Of a stretch of 64,000 nt of DNA, positions 47,572 through 56,650 are shown piece by piece (position 1 is the stretch's first letter; each line of letters opens with the position of its first letter). The stretch comes from Pseudomonadota bacterium. Its GTDB lineage: Bacteria > Pseudomonadota > Alphaproteobacteria > Rhizobiales > Pleomorphomonadaceae. The notes under the pieces were generated by a model that worked only from the letters and a program-made list of their open reading frames with translations, ran no database searches and was not told where the DNA came from. Position numbers and translations under genes: made by a program. Location: NCBI GenBank assembly GCA_023436885.1, contig JAEZHI010000018.1, positions 47,956-111,955 of the forward strand. Reading direction: 5' to 3'.

Positions 47572-48690
47572 ATGGCCACCCAGTCCCTCAAAGTCCGCAA
47601 GGCCGCCGAAGGCGCCGCGGTCGTCGAGATCGAGCGCATTTCCAAGCGCTTCCAGTCGGCCGAGGGCGCCGAGGTCACTGCGCTCAACGAAGTCAGCCTG
47701 TCGATTTCCGCCGGTCGGTTCACGACGCTACTCGGCCCCTCGGGATGCGGCAAGACGACGCTGCTTCGGGCCATCGCCGGCTTCGAGGATCCCGACGCCG
47801 GGCGCATTCTCTTGGGTGGTGTCGATATCACCCGCACACCGCCGTTCGAGCGGCCGGTGAATACCGTGTTCCAGCATTACGCGCTGTTCCCGCATCTGAC
47901 GGTCGAGCAGAATGTTGCCTACGGCCTTGAAGTGACGGGCGTTGCCCGCGCCACCATCAAACCGCGGGTCGCGGAAGCGCTGGAGCTTGTTCGGCTCGGT
48001 GGTCTCGGCGGCAGGCGTATCGCCCAGTTGTCGGGCGGTCAGCAGCAGCGTGTGGCGCTGGCCCGGTCGCTGGTGCTGCAGCCGGAAGTGTTGTTGCTCG
48101 ACGAACCGATGGCAGCGCTCGACCGCAACCTGCGCAAGGAAATGCAGGTCGAGCTGAAGCGCTTGCAGAACGAAGTGAAGATCGCCTTCCTGTGCGTGAC
48201 CCACGACCAGGAAGAAGCGCTGTCGATGAGCGATACAGTCGTGGTGATGAACCGAGGCCGCGTCGAGCAGATCGGCAGCCCGCGCGACATCTACGAACGA
48301 CCGCAGAGCCGCTTCGTCGCTGGGTTCGTTGGCGATGCCGCGCTGATCGACGGCACGGTCTCCGGCATCGATAGCGCGGGTGTTGTGCTCGGTCTTGCCG
48401 ATGGCTCCGTCATCCACACGCGCAAGACTGACCTTGCGGTGGGTACCCGCGCTACGGCTGTACTGCGGCCGGATCGACTGACCATTCTGGCGGAGGGACG
48501 CGAGGCGCCGCATGTGCTGACCGGGCAGGTGCGCAGCGCCGTCTATCTCGGCGACAAGATCCGTCTCGATGCCGAGGTGGCCGGCTGTCGCGTGGTCGTG
48601 CTCCGTAACGGTTCGGCCGAGGTTCCCGTTGCCGGATCGGCGTTGCGTCTCGGATACGATCCCGCCGACGTGCGGGTGGTGACCGAATGA
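47572..48690 (+). CDS. Polyamine-type ABC transporter ATP-binding protein (PotA-like)
   Basis: 372 residues. Walker A GPSGCGKTT, signature LSGGQQQRVALARSL, Walker B VLLLDEPMAALD, and PVNTVFQHYALFPHLTVEQN, the Q-loop form typical of PotA. A TOBE domain fills the C-terminus (about 290-372). It overlaps the first permease gene by 4 bases. First gene of an ATPase-permease-permease-binding protein operon; the actual substrate may be a polyamine or a related cation. Confidence 0.93.
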   Translation: MATQSLKVRKAAEGAAVVEIERISKRFQSAEGAEVTALNEVSLSISAGRFTTLLGPSGCGKTTLLRAIAGFEDPDAGRILLGGVDITRTPPFERPVNTVFQHYALFPHLTVEQNVAYGLEVTGVARATIKPRVAEALELVRLGGLGGRRIAQLSGGQQQRVALARSLVLQPEVLLLDEPMAALDRNLRKEMQVELKRLQNEVKIAFLCVTHDQEEALSMSDTVVVMNRGRVEQIGSPRDIYERPQSRFVAGFVGDAALIDGTVSGIDSAGVVLGLADGSVIHTRKTDLAVGTRATAVLRPDRLTILAEGREAPHVLTGQVRSAVYLGDKIRLDAEVAGCRVVVLRNGSAEVPVAGSALRLGYDPADVRVVTE

Positions 48691-49607
48691 GCGCCGCCCC
48701 TGCCATCAGCCGTCTGGAGCGCCGCCGCCGTCAGGGAGGCCTTGCCCTTCTCACGCCCAGTGCCCTGCTGCTGATCTGTCTGTTCCTGGTGCCGCTTGGC
48801 TTGGTGGCGACCTATTCTATCATGACGCGCGGCACCTATGGCGGCGTCGTCTGGCAGGTCGATTTCGACTCCTATGCCAAGATCTTCGGCCTGCCGAATG
48901 AAGACGAACTGCGGGACTGGGATTTCATCTATTTCGGCGTCTTCCTGCGTACCGCCGTGATCGCCGGACTGACGGCGCTGATCGCTTTGGTCATCGGCTA
49001 TCCAGCCGCCTGGTTCATCGCGCGGGCGCCCCGACGCCGCCGGTCGGCGCTGTTGTTGCTGATCACGCTGCCGTTCTTCGTCAACGCACTGGTGCGCATC
49101 TACGCCTGGATGCTGATCCTCAGAAGCGACGGCCTTGCCAACAACATCCTGATCTGGCTGGGCCTGATCAAGGAGCCGCTGACGCTGATCTATACGCCCG
49201 GCGCCATCGTGCTCTCCATGGTCTACCAGTATCTGCCCTTCATGGTGCTGCCGCTCTATGCCTCCATCGAGAAACTCGATCCGCGCCTTGTCGAGGCGTC
49301 GTTCGATCTCGGGGCCGCCCGCTTCACCACCTTCCGGCGGGTGATCGTCCCGCTCACCTGGCCCGGCATTGCGGCCGGTCTGGTGCTGACCTTCGTGCCG
49401 GCCTTCGGCAACTTCATCGCGCCAACGCTGATTGGCGGCTCCAAGCAGTTGCAGGTGGGAACCCTGCTCGCCCAGGCCTTCCTGTCGGCGCGCGACTGGC
49501 CGTTCGGCGCGGCGGTGTCCACCGTTCTCGGCCTGATCGTGCTGGCCGCGCTGATCTTCATGGTGCGCAGCGACCGGGGCGCCGCCGGAAAGGGGGCTCG
49601 GCCATGA
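48687..49607 (+). CDS. Polyamine-type ABC transporter permease (PotB-like)
   Basis: 306 residues, six membrane helices. LPFFVNALVRIYAWMLILR and the EAA loop LDPRLVEASFDLGAARFTTF are typical of PotB/PotH, and PAFGNFIAPTLIGGSKQLQV closes the motif set. Start and stop overlap the neighbouring genes by 4 bases each. Confidence 0.93.
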   Translation: MSAAPAISRLERRRRQGGLALLTPSALLLICLFLVPLGLVATYSIMTRGTYGGVVWQVDFDSYAKIFGLPNEDELRDWDFIYFGVFLRTAVIAGLTALIALVIGYPAAWFIARAPRRRRSALLLLITLPFFVNALVRIYAWMLILRSDGLANNILIWLGLIKEPLTLIYTPGAIVLSMVYQYLPFMVLPLYASIEKLDPRLVEASFDLGAARFTTFRRVIVPLTWPGIAAGLVLTFVPAFGNFIAPTLIGGSKQLQVGTLLAQAFLSARDWPFGAAVSTVLGLIVLAALIFMVRSDRGAAGKGARP

Positions 49608-50473
49608 GTTCGTCGCGCTGGAGCCGCAATGGCCGTAGTTTCCTCAGCCTGCACGTGGCGCTTTTCTTCGTCTTTCTCTACCTGCCGATCGCCATGCTGG
49701 TGGTCTACTCGTTCAACGCCAACGACGTGTCGATGATGACCTGGACGGGTTTTACCTTCGACTGGTACGTGCGCGTCTTCGAGAACCTCGGGCTGATGTC
49801 GCCTGATGACACGCAGATCGCCGCCGGCAATGTCCAGCTCTACTCCGACCCCAACCTGGCGCCGGCCGTCGTCAACAGCCTGATCGTCGGTTTTGTCTCC
49901 AGCACGATCGCCACGGTCATCGGAACGCTGACGGCCATCGGTCTCGACCGGGCGGTGTTTCCCGGCAAGGAGATCTATCGCGGCCTCGTCATGCTGCCGA
50001 TCATCATCCCGGATATCGTGCTCGGCATCGCGCTCTTGGTGTTCCTGTCGTCGGTCGGCCTGCCGCTGGGGCGCGGCTCGGTGATCGCCGCCCATACGCT
50101 GTTCCTCACCTCCTACGTCACGGTGGTGGTGGGCGCGCGTCTTGCCGGCATGGATCGCAGCCTTGATGAAGCCTCCGCCGATCTCGGTGCGCGTCCCTCC
50201 GTGACCTTCCGCCGGGTGACGCTGCCGCTGCTCGCGCCGTCGATTGCCGGGGGCTTCCTGCTGTCGCTGGTCATTTCGTTCGATGACCTCGTCATCGCCT
50301 TCTTCACCACCGGCGTCGGTGCGACGACACTGCCGATCTACCTCTTCAGCGCCATCAAGCGAAACGTCTCGCCGGAGATCAACGCCGTGTCGGTGCTGAT
50401 CGTCGCTCTCTCCATGCTCTGCGTCGTCGTCGCCCTCGTCCTGAGGCGAGACAGCCGCGGCGCCAGCCTTTGA
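49604..50473 (+). CDS. Polyamine-type ABC transporter permease (PotC-like)
   Basis: 289 residues, six membrane helices. LYLPIAMLVVYSFNANDVSM and the loop LDEASADLGARPSVTFRRV match PotC/PotI; SFDDLVIAFFTTGVGATTLP is also characteristic. Overlaps the upstream permease gene by 4 bases; the binding-protein gene follows after 43 bp. Confidence 0.93.
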   Translation: MSSSRWSRNGRSFLSLHVALFFVFLYLPIAMLVVYSFNANDVSMMTWTGFTFDWYVRVFENLGLMSPDDTQIAAGNVQLYSDPNLAPAVVNSLIVGFVSSTIATVIGTLTAIGLDRAVFPGKEIYRGLVMLPIIIPDIVLGIALLVFLSSVGLPLGRGSVIAAHTLFLTSYVTVVVGARLAGMDRSLDEASADLGARPSVTFRRVTLPLLAPSIAGGFLLSLVISFDDLVIAFFTTGVGATTLPIYLFSAIKRNVSPEINAVSVLIVALSMLCVVVALVLRRDSRGASL

Positions 50474-50516
50474 CCCGCCTGAATATGCCTTCCCCATCCC
50501 CGTCAGGGAGAGTTCC

Positions 50517-51569
50517 ATGACCCGCAAAAGCTGCCTTGGATCGTTGACTGCCGCCTGTCTTGTCGGATTTGCCCTTGTCCATCCCGCCGCGGCGGCGGGC
50601 AAGCTCGCCCTCTACAACTGGTCGATCTACATCGATCCCCAGGTGATCGAGGACTTCTCCAAGGAAACCGGCATCGCCACCACGCTCGACAATTACGGCA
50701 ACAATGAAGAAATGCTGGCCAAGATCCAGGCTGGCGCTACCGGCTACGACATCGTCTTCCCGTCGGTGCACATGCAGGACATCATGACCTCGCTCGACCT
50801 CTTGCAGCCGGTTGGCCTGCAGGGTCTGAAGGGGCATGAGAATATCGATCCGAAGTATTTCCGAGCCAAGACCGATCCTGACCATCAGAACTGCATGCCC
50901 TACAACTGGGGCTCGACCGGTCTCCTGGTGAACAAGGCGATGGTCGCTGGCCAGGATGTCGATACGTGGAAGGTTGTGTTCGATCCGCCGGAGGCGCTGA
51001 AGGGCAAGATCGCCATGCTCGACGACGTGCGCGAGACCGTCGGTGCGGCGCTGATCTACAACGGCTTTTCGATCAACTCGACCAATCCCAAGGAACTCGC
51101 CAAGGCGCGCGACACCATCATCAAGGCCAAGCCCTATTGGGCCGCCATGCTGACCGACGGCATCGGCGACAAGGTGGTCAACGGCGACTTTGCCATCGCG
51201 CAGTGGTGGTCGGGCTCGGCTGCCCAGACGGTCGATACCGCCAAGGACAAGGTCGAGTATGTGCTGCCGCGCGAGGGCGTCAACGGCTTCCAGGAGGACA
51301 TGTGCCTCCTGAAGACGGCGCCCGATGTCGCCGAGGCCAAGCAGTTCTTCGAATACATGATGCGTCCGGACGTTTCGGCCAAGAACACCAACTGGCTGCG
51401 TGGCGGTTCGCCCAACAAGGCGGCGATGCCGCTGATCGACAAGGGGCTGACCGAGAACAAGGCGCTCTATCCGGATGAGGCGACATTCAAGCTGTTCAAC
51501 CTCGTCCAGGATCTCGGCGATGGCATCCGTCTGTGGGATGCCGTCTGGACCAAGGTGAAGGCCGACTGA
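50517..51569 (+). CDS. Polyamine-type ABC transporter periplasmic binding protein (PotD/PotF-like)
   Basis: 350 residues with a signal peptide (about 1-26, HPAAAAG). LALYNWSIYIDPQVIEDFSK is the PotD/PotF start; GYDIVFPSVHMQDIM, PYNWGSTGLLVNKAMV and NGDFAIAQWWSGSAAQT line the ligand cleft. AGGGAGAG precedes the ATG. Last gene of the operon, an arrangement that usually gives this gene its own strong ribosome site. Ligand not determined. Confidence 0.93.
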   Translation: MTRKSCLGSLTAACLVGFALVHPAAAAGKLALYNWSIYIDPQVIEDFSKETGIATTLDNYGNNEEMLAKIQAGATGYDIVFPSVHMQDIMTSLDLLQPVGLQGLKGHENIDPKYFRAKTDPDHQNCMPYNWGSTGLLVNKAMVAGQDVDTWKVVFDPPEALKGKIAMLDDVRETVGAALIYNGFSINSTNPKELAKARDTIIKAKPYWAAMLTDGIGDKVVNGDFAIAQWWSGSAAQTVDTAKDKVEYVLPREGVNGFQEDMCLLKTAPDVAEAKQFFEYMMRPDVSAKNTNWLRGGSPNKAAMPLIDKGLTENKALYPDEATFKLFNLVQDLGDGIRLWDAVWTKVKAD

Positions 51570-51624
51570 GCGGCGGCATCTCGGCCTGAGCTGGACCGTC
51601 GCCAGTTGGAAGATTGGCGGCGGC

Positions 51625-52515
51625 TCAACGCTTTTCGAAGTCGCCGAACATGTCCTGCAAGCGAGCGACGCGCTGGGTGCGGTGGCGCACCTCCTCGCCA
51701 CCGTCGGCAATGACCGAGGTCATCAGGAAGTCGAGCAGGGCGGCGAGCGACATGAAGTTGTCCCAGGTGCGCGAGCGCGTCGCTGGCAGCATCAGCGCGC
51801 ACTGATCCTCGGTCACCCAGTCGCAATACTGGTCGGTCACCACCAAGAGCTGGTGGCCGGCGGCGGCTGCCTCACGGGCGAGGATGCGCGACTTGCTGGC
51901 AAAGCGCCGGCAGTCGATGAGAACCAGAAGCGTGCCTTCTGGCGGATGATCGAGCAGCTCGACATAGGTGCCGTTGAGGCCGTCGAGGTAGCGGACACCG
52001 TCGCGGGCATAGGCGAGCTGCTCGGCAAAATAGCGGGCGATGCCGCCAATGTTCTGGTAGCTGGCGACGAAGACTTCGCGCGCCGTCAGAAGCCGGCGGA
52101 CCGCCTCGGCCCAGACCGACTGCTTGGACAGGGCGTAGAGGCGATGCAGCGTCTCGATCTGATCAGTCATCACCTCGGCAAGCAACTGGCCGTTCTGAAG
52201 GTCGCGCTGCAGGATGTCCGGTGTGTCGCTGACCTGCCAGGCGGTGGTGGTGGCGCGCAAGCGCAGTTCGGTCTTGAGACCGTCGAGCCCTTGAAATCCG
52301 AGCCGCCGCAAGAAGCGGCTGACGGTCATCGGGCTCAGATGCAGCTGCTGGCCGATGGAAGCGGCCGTCTCGAAGGGGAGGTTGGCGAGGTTTTCGACGA
52401 AGAAGCGCGCCAGCCGGCGCTCGGCCTGCGTACCGGTCGCGACGATGGCGTCGAGCTTCTGCTCGACCGTCCCCTGAGGGGCGCCACCGGTTTCGGTACC
52501 TGCGACCAAATCCAA
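51625..52515 (-). CDS. MurR/RpiR family regulator with SIS domain
   Basis: About 296 residues. The N-terminal HTH (about 25-95, TAASIQQLHLSPMTVSRFLR style with FETAASIGQQLHLS visible) is followed by a SIS sugar-phosphate domain (about 125-265: VFVASYQNIGGIARYFAEQL, TLLVLIDCRRFASKS). Start is uncertain: TTG at 52515 is very close to AAAAGGA, and another TTG six bases on is possible. Convergent with the polyamine-type operon, which it may regulate despite the SIS domain normally sensing phosphosugars. Confidence 0.9.
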   Translation of the reverse strand: MDLVAGTETGGAPQGTVEQKLDAIVATGTQAERRLARFFVENLANLPFETAASIGQQLHLSPMTVSRFLRRLGFQGLDGLKTELRLRATTTAWQVSDTPDILQRDLQNGQLLAEVMTDQIETLHRLYALSKQSVWAEAVRRLLTAREVFVASYQNIGGIARYFAEQLAYARDGVRYLDGLNGTYVELLDHPPEGTLLVLIDCRRFASKSRILAREAAAAGHQLLVVTDQYCDWVTEDQCALMLPATRSRTWDNFMSLAALLDFLMTSVIADGGEEVRHRTQRVARLQDMFGDFEKR

Positions 52516-52609
52516 AGTCCTTTTCGGAAAATCAACCTGCTCACTGTCGCAAAGCGGGTTTGCCTTTGCAACAAACGACTTGTGTTGTGACCGCGCGGAC
52601 CGTGCTGGT

Positions 52610-53524
52610 TCAACGCGTCCTTGCCGGGTCTCGTCTCATGCCGAACTCCTCGACGACAGCGTCCATGAAGCTCCTGACCTTAACCGTTGGCCGCCGCCCG
52701 GCGGGGTAGAGAACATGCATGGGCCGGGCTGGACCCTCGTAATCGGGCAGCACACGGACCAGGCGGCCGGCGGCGATCTCGTCCTTCAAAATGCTTTCCG
52801 GACCCAAGGTAATGCCAAAGCCCTCGATGGCGGCGTGCAGCAGGGCCTTCCAGTCGTTACTGCGAAAGCGCCCGTTCGCCCTTACTTGCTCTACTTCGCC
52901 GTCGCGGCTGAACAGCCACCGGCAGGGAATGCTGGGAGACCAGTAGCCATAGGAAAGGCAATCGTGGTGTTCGAGTTCGGTGGGTGTTTCTGGCGTGCCG
53001 CGTCTCAGAAGATAAGCCGGCGAAGCACAGGCGATGAGCCTGTAGGGCGCCAGCGGATGGGCGATCAGCGATCCGTCATCAATCTCGCCGATGCGGACCA
53101 TCACCTCGAAGCCTTCTTCCAGCGGATCGACGAAGCGATCGTTGAGCGTCAGGTCGATCTGCATGTCGGGGTAGCGGTCGAGATAGCGTGTGACGAAAGG
53201 GGCGAGACTGAAGGAGCCGAATGTGACGGGCGCGTTGACCCGTAGCACCCCTTTGGGCTGGGAGCGCATGTCGAGGGCCAGCGAGTCGGCGGCGTCCGCT
53301 TCGGCCAGCACCATTTTACAGCGGTCGTAATAGGCACGTCCGATATCGGTCAGGCTTTGCCGACGGGTCGTGCGATGCAGCAGGGTGGCGCCAAGGCGGT
53401 CTTCCAGAAAAACCACATGCTTGGCGACCATCTGAGGCGACATTCCCATTGCCTCAGCAGCGGAGGCGAAGGAGCCGAGATCGGCGGCCTTCACGAAGAC
53501 AGCCATGCTGGTGAGTCGATCCAT
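52610..53524 (-). CDS. LysR family transcriptional regulator
   Basis: 304 residues. HTH: LGSFASAAEAMGMSPQMVAK within MDRLTSMAVFVKAADLGSFA; the effector domain is of the CrgA-like branch (SYGYWSPSIPCRWLFSRDGE, FITLGPESIL-like region near the C-terminus). GGAGG lies six bases before the ATG. Divergent from the NAD(P)-binding oxidoreductase, its likely target. Confidence 0.92.
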   Translation of the reverse strand: MDRLTSMAVFVKAADLGSFASAAEAMGMSPQMVAKHVVFLEDRLGATLLHRTTRRQSLTDIGRAYYDRCKMVLAEADAADSLALDMRSQPKGVLRVNAPVTFGSFSLAPFVTRYLDRYPDMQIDLTLNDRFVDPLEEGFEVMVRIGEIDDGSLIAHPLAPYRLIACASPAYLLRRGTPETPTELEHHDCLSYGYWSPSIPCRWLFSRDGEVEQVRANGRFRSNDWKALLHAAIEGFGITLGPESILKDEIAAGRLVRVLPDYEGPARPMHVLYPAGRRPTVKVRSFMDAVVEEFGMRRDPARTR

Positions 53525-53625
53525 GATTGCCTCCTATTGGTGTCGAATGTAATTCATAGATGCTTATTTATCGATATTCAGGGACTAATTAAATCGGGCC
53601 GTGACGAAGTACACGGAGAGACGAC

Positions 53626-54270
53626 ATGAAAATCGGCATTATCGGTGCGGGCTTTGTCGGGCGGGCCATCGGCAAACTGGCAGTCCGTTCGGGCCATCAA
53701 GTCATGCTCAGCAATTCGCGTGGGCCGCAGACGCTGTTCAGCCTGCGCTATGCGGTTGGCGGTGAAATCGGCACGGTGGATGAAGCGGCGGCCTTTGGCG
53801 ATGTGGTGATTATCGCTATTCCGTTCTCGGCCTATCGAACGGTTCCGGTGGCACCGCTCGCCGGCAAGGTCGTGATAGACACCAACAATTATTACCACGA
53901 GCGTGACGGGCGAATTGCCGAACTTGACAGCAGGGCAACCACGACGAGCGAATTGCTGGCCGCTCATTTGCCTCAAGCGAAAATCGTCAAGGCATTTAAC
54001 GCCATTACCATGAATGACCTTGAAAGCGACGGTAGACCGGCTGGCTCGGCTGACCGGCGTGCTCTGCCGCTGGCAAGTGATGACGCGGCGGCCAAGGCGA
54101 TCGCCGCCGGGCTTTACGAGCAATTCGGATTCGACGTCGTGGACGTGGGGGCGCTATCGGAAGGTTGGCGGTTCGAGCGCGGAACGCCTGCCTATTGCGT
54201 GCCGCTCGGTAAGTCAAAGCTGGAAGAAACGCTCGCGAATACCCGACGAGAAGGATCGCTTGGGGGGTAA
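53626..54270 (+). CDS. NAD(P)-binding oxidoreductase, F420-dependent reductase-like
   Basis: 214 residues. The dinucleotide motif GIIGAGFVGRAIGKLA starts at residue 4, then MLSNSRGPQTL, VVIIAIPFSAYRTVP and VVIDTNNYYHERDG. These match the NADPH-dependent F420 reductase superfamily, many members of which do not use F420; substrate unknown. GGAGAG precedes the ATG. Divergent from a LysR gene that may control it. Confidence 0.9.
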   Translation: MKIGIIGAGFVGRAIGKLAVRSGHQVMLSNSRGPQTLFSLRYAVGGEIGTVDEAAAFGDVVIIAIPFSAYRTVPVAPLAGKVVIDTNNYYHERDGRIAELDSRATTTSELLAAHLPQAKIVKAFNAITMNDLESDGRPAGSADRRALPLASDDAAAKAIAAGLYEQFGFDVVDVGALSEGWRFERGTPAYCVPLGKSKLEETLANTRREGSLGG

Positions 54271-54308
54271 CGGCGCGCTCTGCTTCGGTCCACGACGATT
54301 CCGACCAA

Positions 54309-54342
54309 TAAAAAAGGCCCCGGAGCCTAAGCTACCGGGGCC
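54309..54342 (-). terminator. Intrinsic terminator of the porin gene
   Basis: GGCCCCGG (54316-54323) pairs with CCGGGGCC (54335-54342). Read on the minus strand the stem is followed by six T residues (54310-54315 complement). Strong terminator for the porin gene; the oxidoreductase gene converges on it. Confidence 0.9.
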
Positions 54343-54365
54343 CTAGATCACTGATCCAGAGGAGA

Positions 54366-54974
54366 TCAGAACTTGTAGGCGACGCCGAGCTTGACGGCGT
54401 TGCCGCTGAGGTCGCCCTCGCCACCGGCCGAACCGTAGTTACGGTCGTTGGTGCCGGTGTAGAGGTACTCGGCGCGAGCCGTGACGTTCTTGGTCAGAGC
54501 GGCTTCGATACCGGCACCGACCTGGTAGCCGACGTGCGTACGGGTGTTGGACACGCCGTCGTTCTTCATCTCGCCCTGGCCAACCAGACCACCGGCGGTC
54601 GCGTAGAACAGCAGGTTGTCGAAAGCGTAGCCGGCGCGGCCGCGGACGGCACCGGTCCAGGTGGACAGCGGGTCGGAACCGCCGTAGGCGACTTCGCCTT
54701 CACCACCGACGACGATGTTGTTCTGGAGCTGGTAGTTATAGCCGGCGAACACGCCACCGACGACGGCGTCGCTGTTCTTGCCGCGGGTCGAGGGCTTGTT
54801 GGCCCAGCTGTAACCGACGTCGGCACCGACATAGGCGCCGGTCCAGTCGAAGGCGGTCGAAACCGGCGCCGCATAGGGGGCGGCCGGAACCGGCTCGTTA
54901 AGGTCGGCAGCGAAAACCGGGGCCGACAGGAGAAGGGCTGAACCGGCGACGGCGCCAAGAAGCAGCTTGCTCAT
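54366..54974 (-). CDS. Outer-membrane beta-barrel protein, Omp25/RopB type
   Basis: 202 residues from ATG 54974, preceded by AAGGAG. A signal peptide (about 1-21, ending VFAAD) leads to a Pro/Ala segment and an 8-strand barrel: FDWTGAYVGADVGYSW, VVGGVFAGYNYQLQNNIVVG, AVRGRAGYAFDNLLFYATAG, VGYQVGAGIEAALTKNVTAR and the closing VKLGVAYKF with terminal phenylalanine. Abundant surface proteins of this type are typical of Hyphomicrobiales. Good ribosome site, strong terminator and a long AT-rich upstream region suggest high expression. Confidence 0.93.
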   Translation of the reverse strand: MSKLLLGAVAGSALLLSAPVFAADLNEPVPAAPYAAPVSTAFDWTGAYVGADVGYSWANKPSTRGKNSDAVVGGVFAGYNYQLQNNIVVGGEGEVAYGGSDPLSTWTGAVRGRAGYAFDNLLFYATAGGLVGQGEMKNDGVSNTRTHVGYQVGAGIEAALTKNVTARAEYLYTGTNDRNYGSAGGEGDLSGNAVKLGVAYKF

Positions 54975-55449
54975 TCTTTCACTCCTTACACATCCGGTGC
55001 GGTAGCATTTGGGAGAAACGCGCCGCACACCTCTTGCATCTGGCCGTAAGCAATTGCTGCCCGGCTGTTCGATGAGGTGAAGATGATGTCCAAATGAGGC
55101 GGTGTCGATGCGAGAATTTGACGAAATCTGGGCAAGAGAGGGGCAGATTCTGGCTGATGTATTGATGCAACAGTATGGTTATTGATCTGAAACGGTGAAG
55201 CAATCGAATTTTAATACAAATGAATATTATCACAATTGCGCGATTTGTGGTCACGTTTGGTTAACCATAAAACGAAGCCAAGCGAAGCGGCAGATGAGAT
55301 GCTTTCTTCAACATGAGCGAATCGGAAAGGAACCGATTCTCTCTGATCCGCGTCGCCGGCTTTCCTGACCGGTCAATTTGTGGCAGACCGAATGCAACCG
55401 GATCAGCGGCCCCCGTGTGCGTGAGGTCGGGCCGGGCTGGGAGATCATC
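54975..55449. other. 475-bp divergent intergenic region between the porin gene and proC
   Basis: AT-rich, especially about 55140-55275. It should contain the porin promoter and a long 5' leader or regulatory sites, and the proC promoter. I see no ORF with family similarity and no RNA gene. Confidence 0.45.
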
Positions 55450-56271
55450 ATGCCGTTTTCGGATATCGGATCGCTCGTGCTTGTCGGCGCAGGCAAGATG
55501 GGTGGGGCCATGCTGCACGGCTGGCTCAAGAAGGGGATGAACCCGAAAGCCGTCTCCATCGTCGATCCGCATATTGGCTCTGAAGCCTTTTCAATGCTGA
55601 TCGAATACTCCGTAACGCACTACAAGGACGCCGCCGACATTACCGAGCCTGCCGACATCGTGGTGCTGGCGGTCAAGCCGCAGCAGATGATCGAGGCGCT
55701 GCCGGCACTGAAGCGCGTAGTCGGGCCGACGACGCTGGTGGTATCCATTGCTGCCGGAACGACGCTTGCCAATCTCGCAGCGGCGCTCGGGGACGGACCG
55801 ATCATTCGCGTCATGCCGAACACGCCGGCCCAGGTGGGGCAAGGCATGTCGGTGGCGGTCGGCAACGCTGTGGTGACCGAGGCGCACCGCCGAACCGTCT
55901 CGAGCCTGCTGAACGCCGTTGGCAAGTCGGCCTGGATCAATGATGAGTCGTTGATCGATGTCGTCACCGCGCTGTCGGGCGGCGGGCCTGCCTATGTGTT
56001 CCTGCTGGTCGAGGCACTGGCCGCTGCCGGTCAAAAGGCTGGTCTCGCGCCGGAGCTCTCCATGCAGCTTGCTCGTCAGACGATCGTTGGCGCCGGCGCG
56101 CTGCTTGGTGGTGTGACGACCGATGCGGCGACGCTCAGGAAGAACGTCACCTCGCCGGGCGGGACGACAGCAGCTGCGCTTGCCGTGCTGATGGGCGAAA
56201 ATGGTTGGCAGCCTCTCGTCGATGAGGCGATTGCGGCGGCCACCCATCGTTCGCGCGAATTGGCGGGCTGA
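55450..56271 (+). CDS. proC: Pyrroline-5-carboxylate reductase
   Basis: 273 residues; last step of proline synthesis. The NAD(P) motif is LVLVGAGKMGGAMLHGWLKK; VLAVKPQQM, RVMPNTPAQVGQGMSV and the C-terminal ALSGGGPAYVFLLVEAL and TSPGGTTAAAL are diagnostic. ATG 55450 has GGGAG eight bases upstream. Followed after 3 bp by csaA. Confidence 0.96.
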   Translation: MPFSDIGSLVLVGAGKMGGAMLHGWLKKGMNPKAVSIVDPHIGSEAFSMLIEYSVTHYKDAADITEPADIVVLAVKPQQMIEALPALKRVVGPTTLVVSIAAGTTLANLAAALGDGPIIRVMPNTPAQVGQGMSVAVGNAVVTEAHRRTVSSLLNAVGKSAWINDESLIDVVTALSGGGPAYVFLLVEALAAAGQKAGLAPELSMQLARQTIVGAGALLGGVTTDAATLRKNVTSPGGTTAAALAVLMGENGWQPLVDEAIAAATHRSRELAG

Positions 56272-56274
56272 GGC

Positions 56275-56616
56275 ATGAGCGAAGAGATCGGCTACGACGA
56301 CTTCTTGAAAGTCGACATCCGTGTCGGCCGTATTGTTACGGCCGAGGTGTTCAAGGAAGCGCGCCGACCGGCTTACAAGCTTCGCATCGACTTCGGGCCG
56401 GAGATCGGCGAGCGTCGGTCTTCGGCGCAGATCACCGAGAACTACAAGGTGGAAGATCTTGTCGGGCGGCTAGTGCTTGGCGTGGTCAACTTCCCGCCCA
56501 AGCAGATCGGCCCGATGCGCTCGGAAGTACTGACGCTCGGCGTGCCCGATGCCAACGGCCACGTCGTGCTGGTGGCGCCGGACAAGGACGCAGTAGTCGG
56601 CGGTCGGCTTTATTGA
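56275..56616 (+). CDS. csaA: tRNA-binding protein, CsaA type
   Basis: 113 residues, OB fold of the EMAP/Trbp111/CsaA group. FLKVDIRVGRIVTAEVFKEA and the SSAQITENY and VVNFPPKQIGPMRSEVLTLG segments are the conserved tRNA/dimer surface. CsaA binds tRNA and was proposed as a chaperone in Bacillus. It starts 3 bp after proC; the proC-csaA pair is common in Hyphomicrobiales. Confidence 0.93.
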   Translation: MSEEIGYDDFLKVDIRVGRIVTAEVFKEARRPAYKLRIDFGPEIGERRSSAQITENYKVEDLVGRLVLGVVNFPPKQIGPMRSEVLTLGVPDANGHVVLVAPDKDAVVGGRLY

Positions 56617-56650
56617 AACTGCCTTGTAATTCAACTCCGGCGATCGCGCT

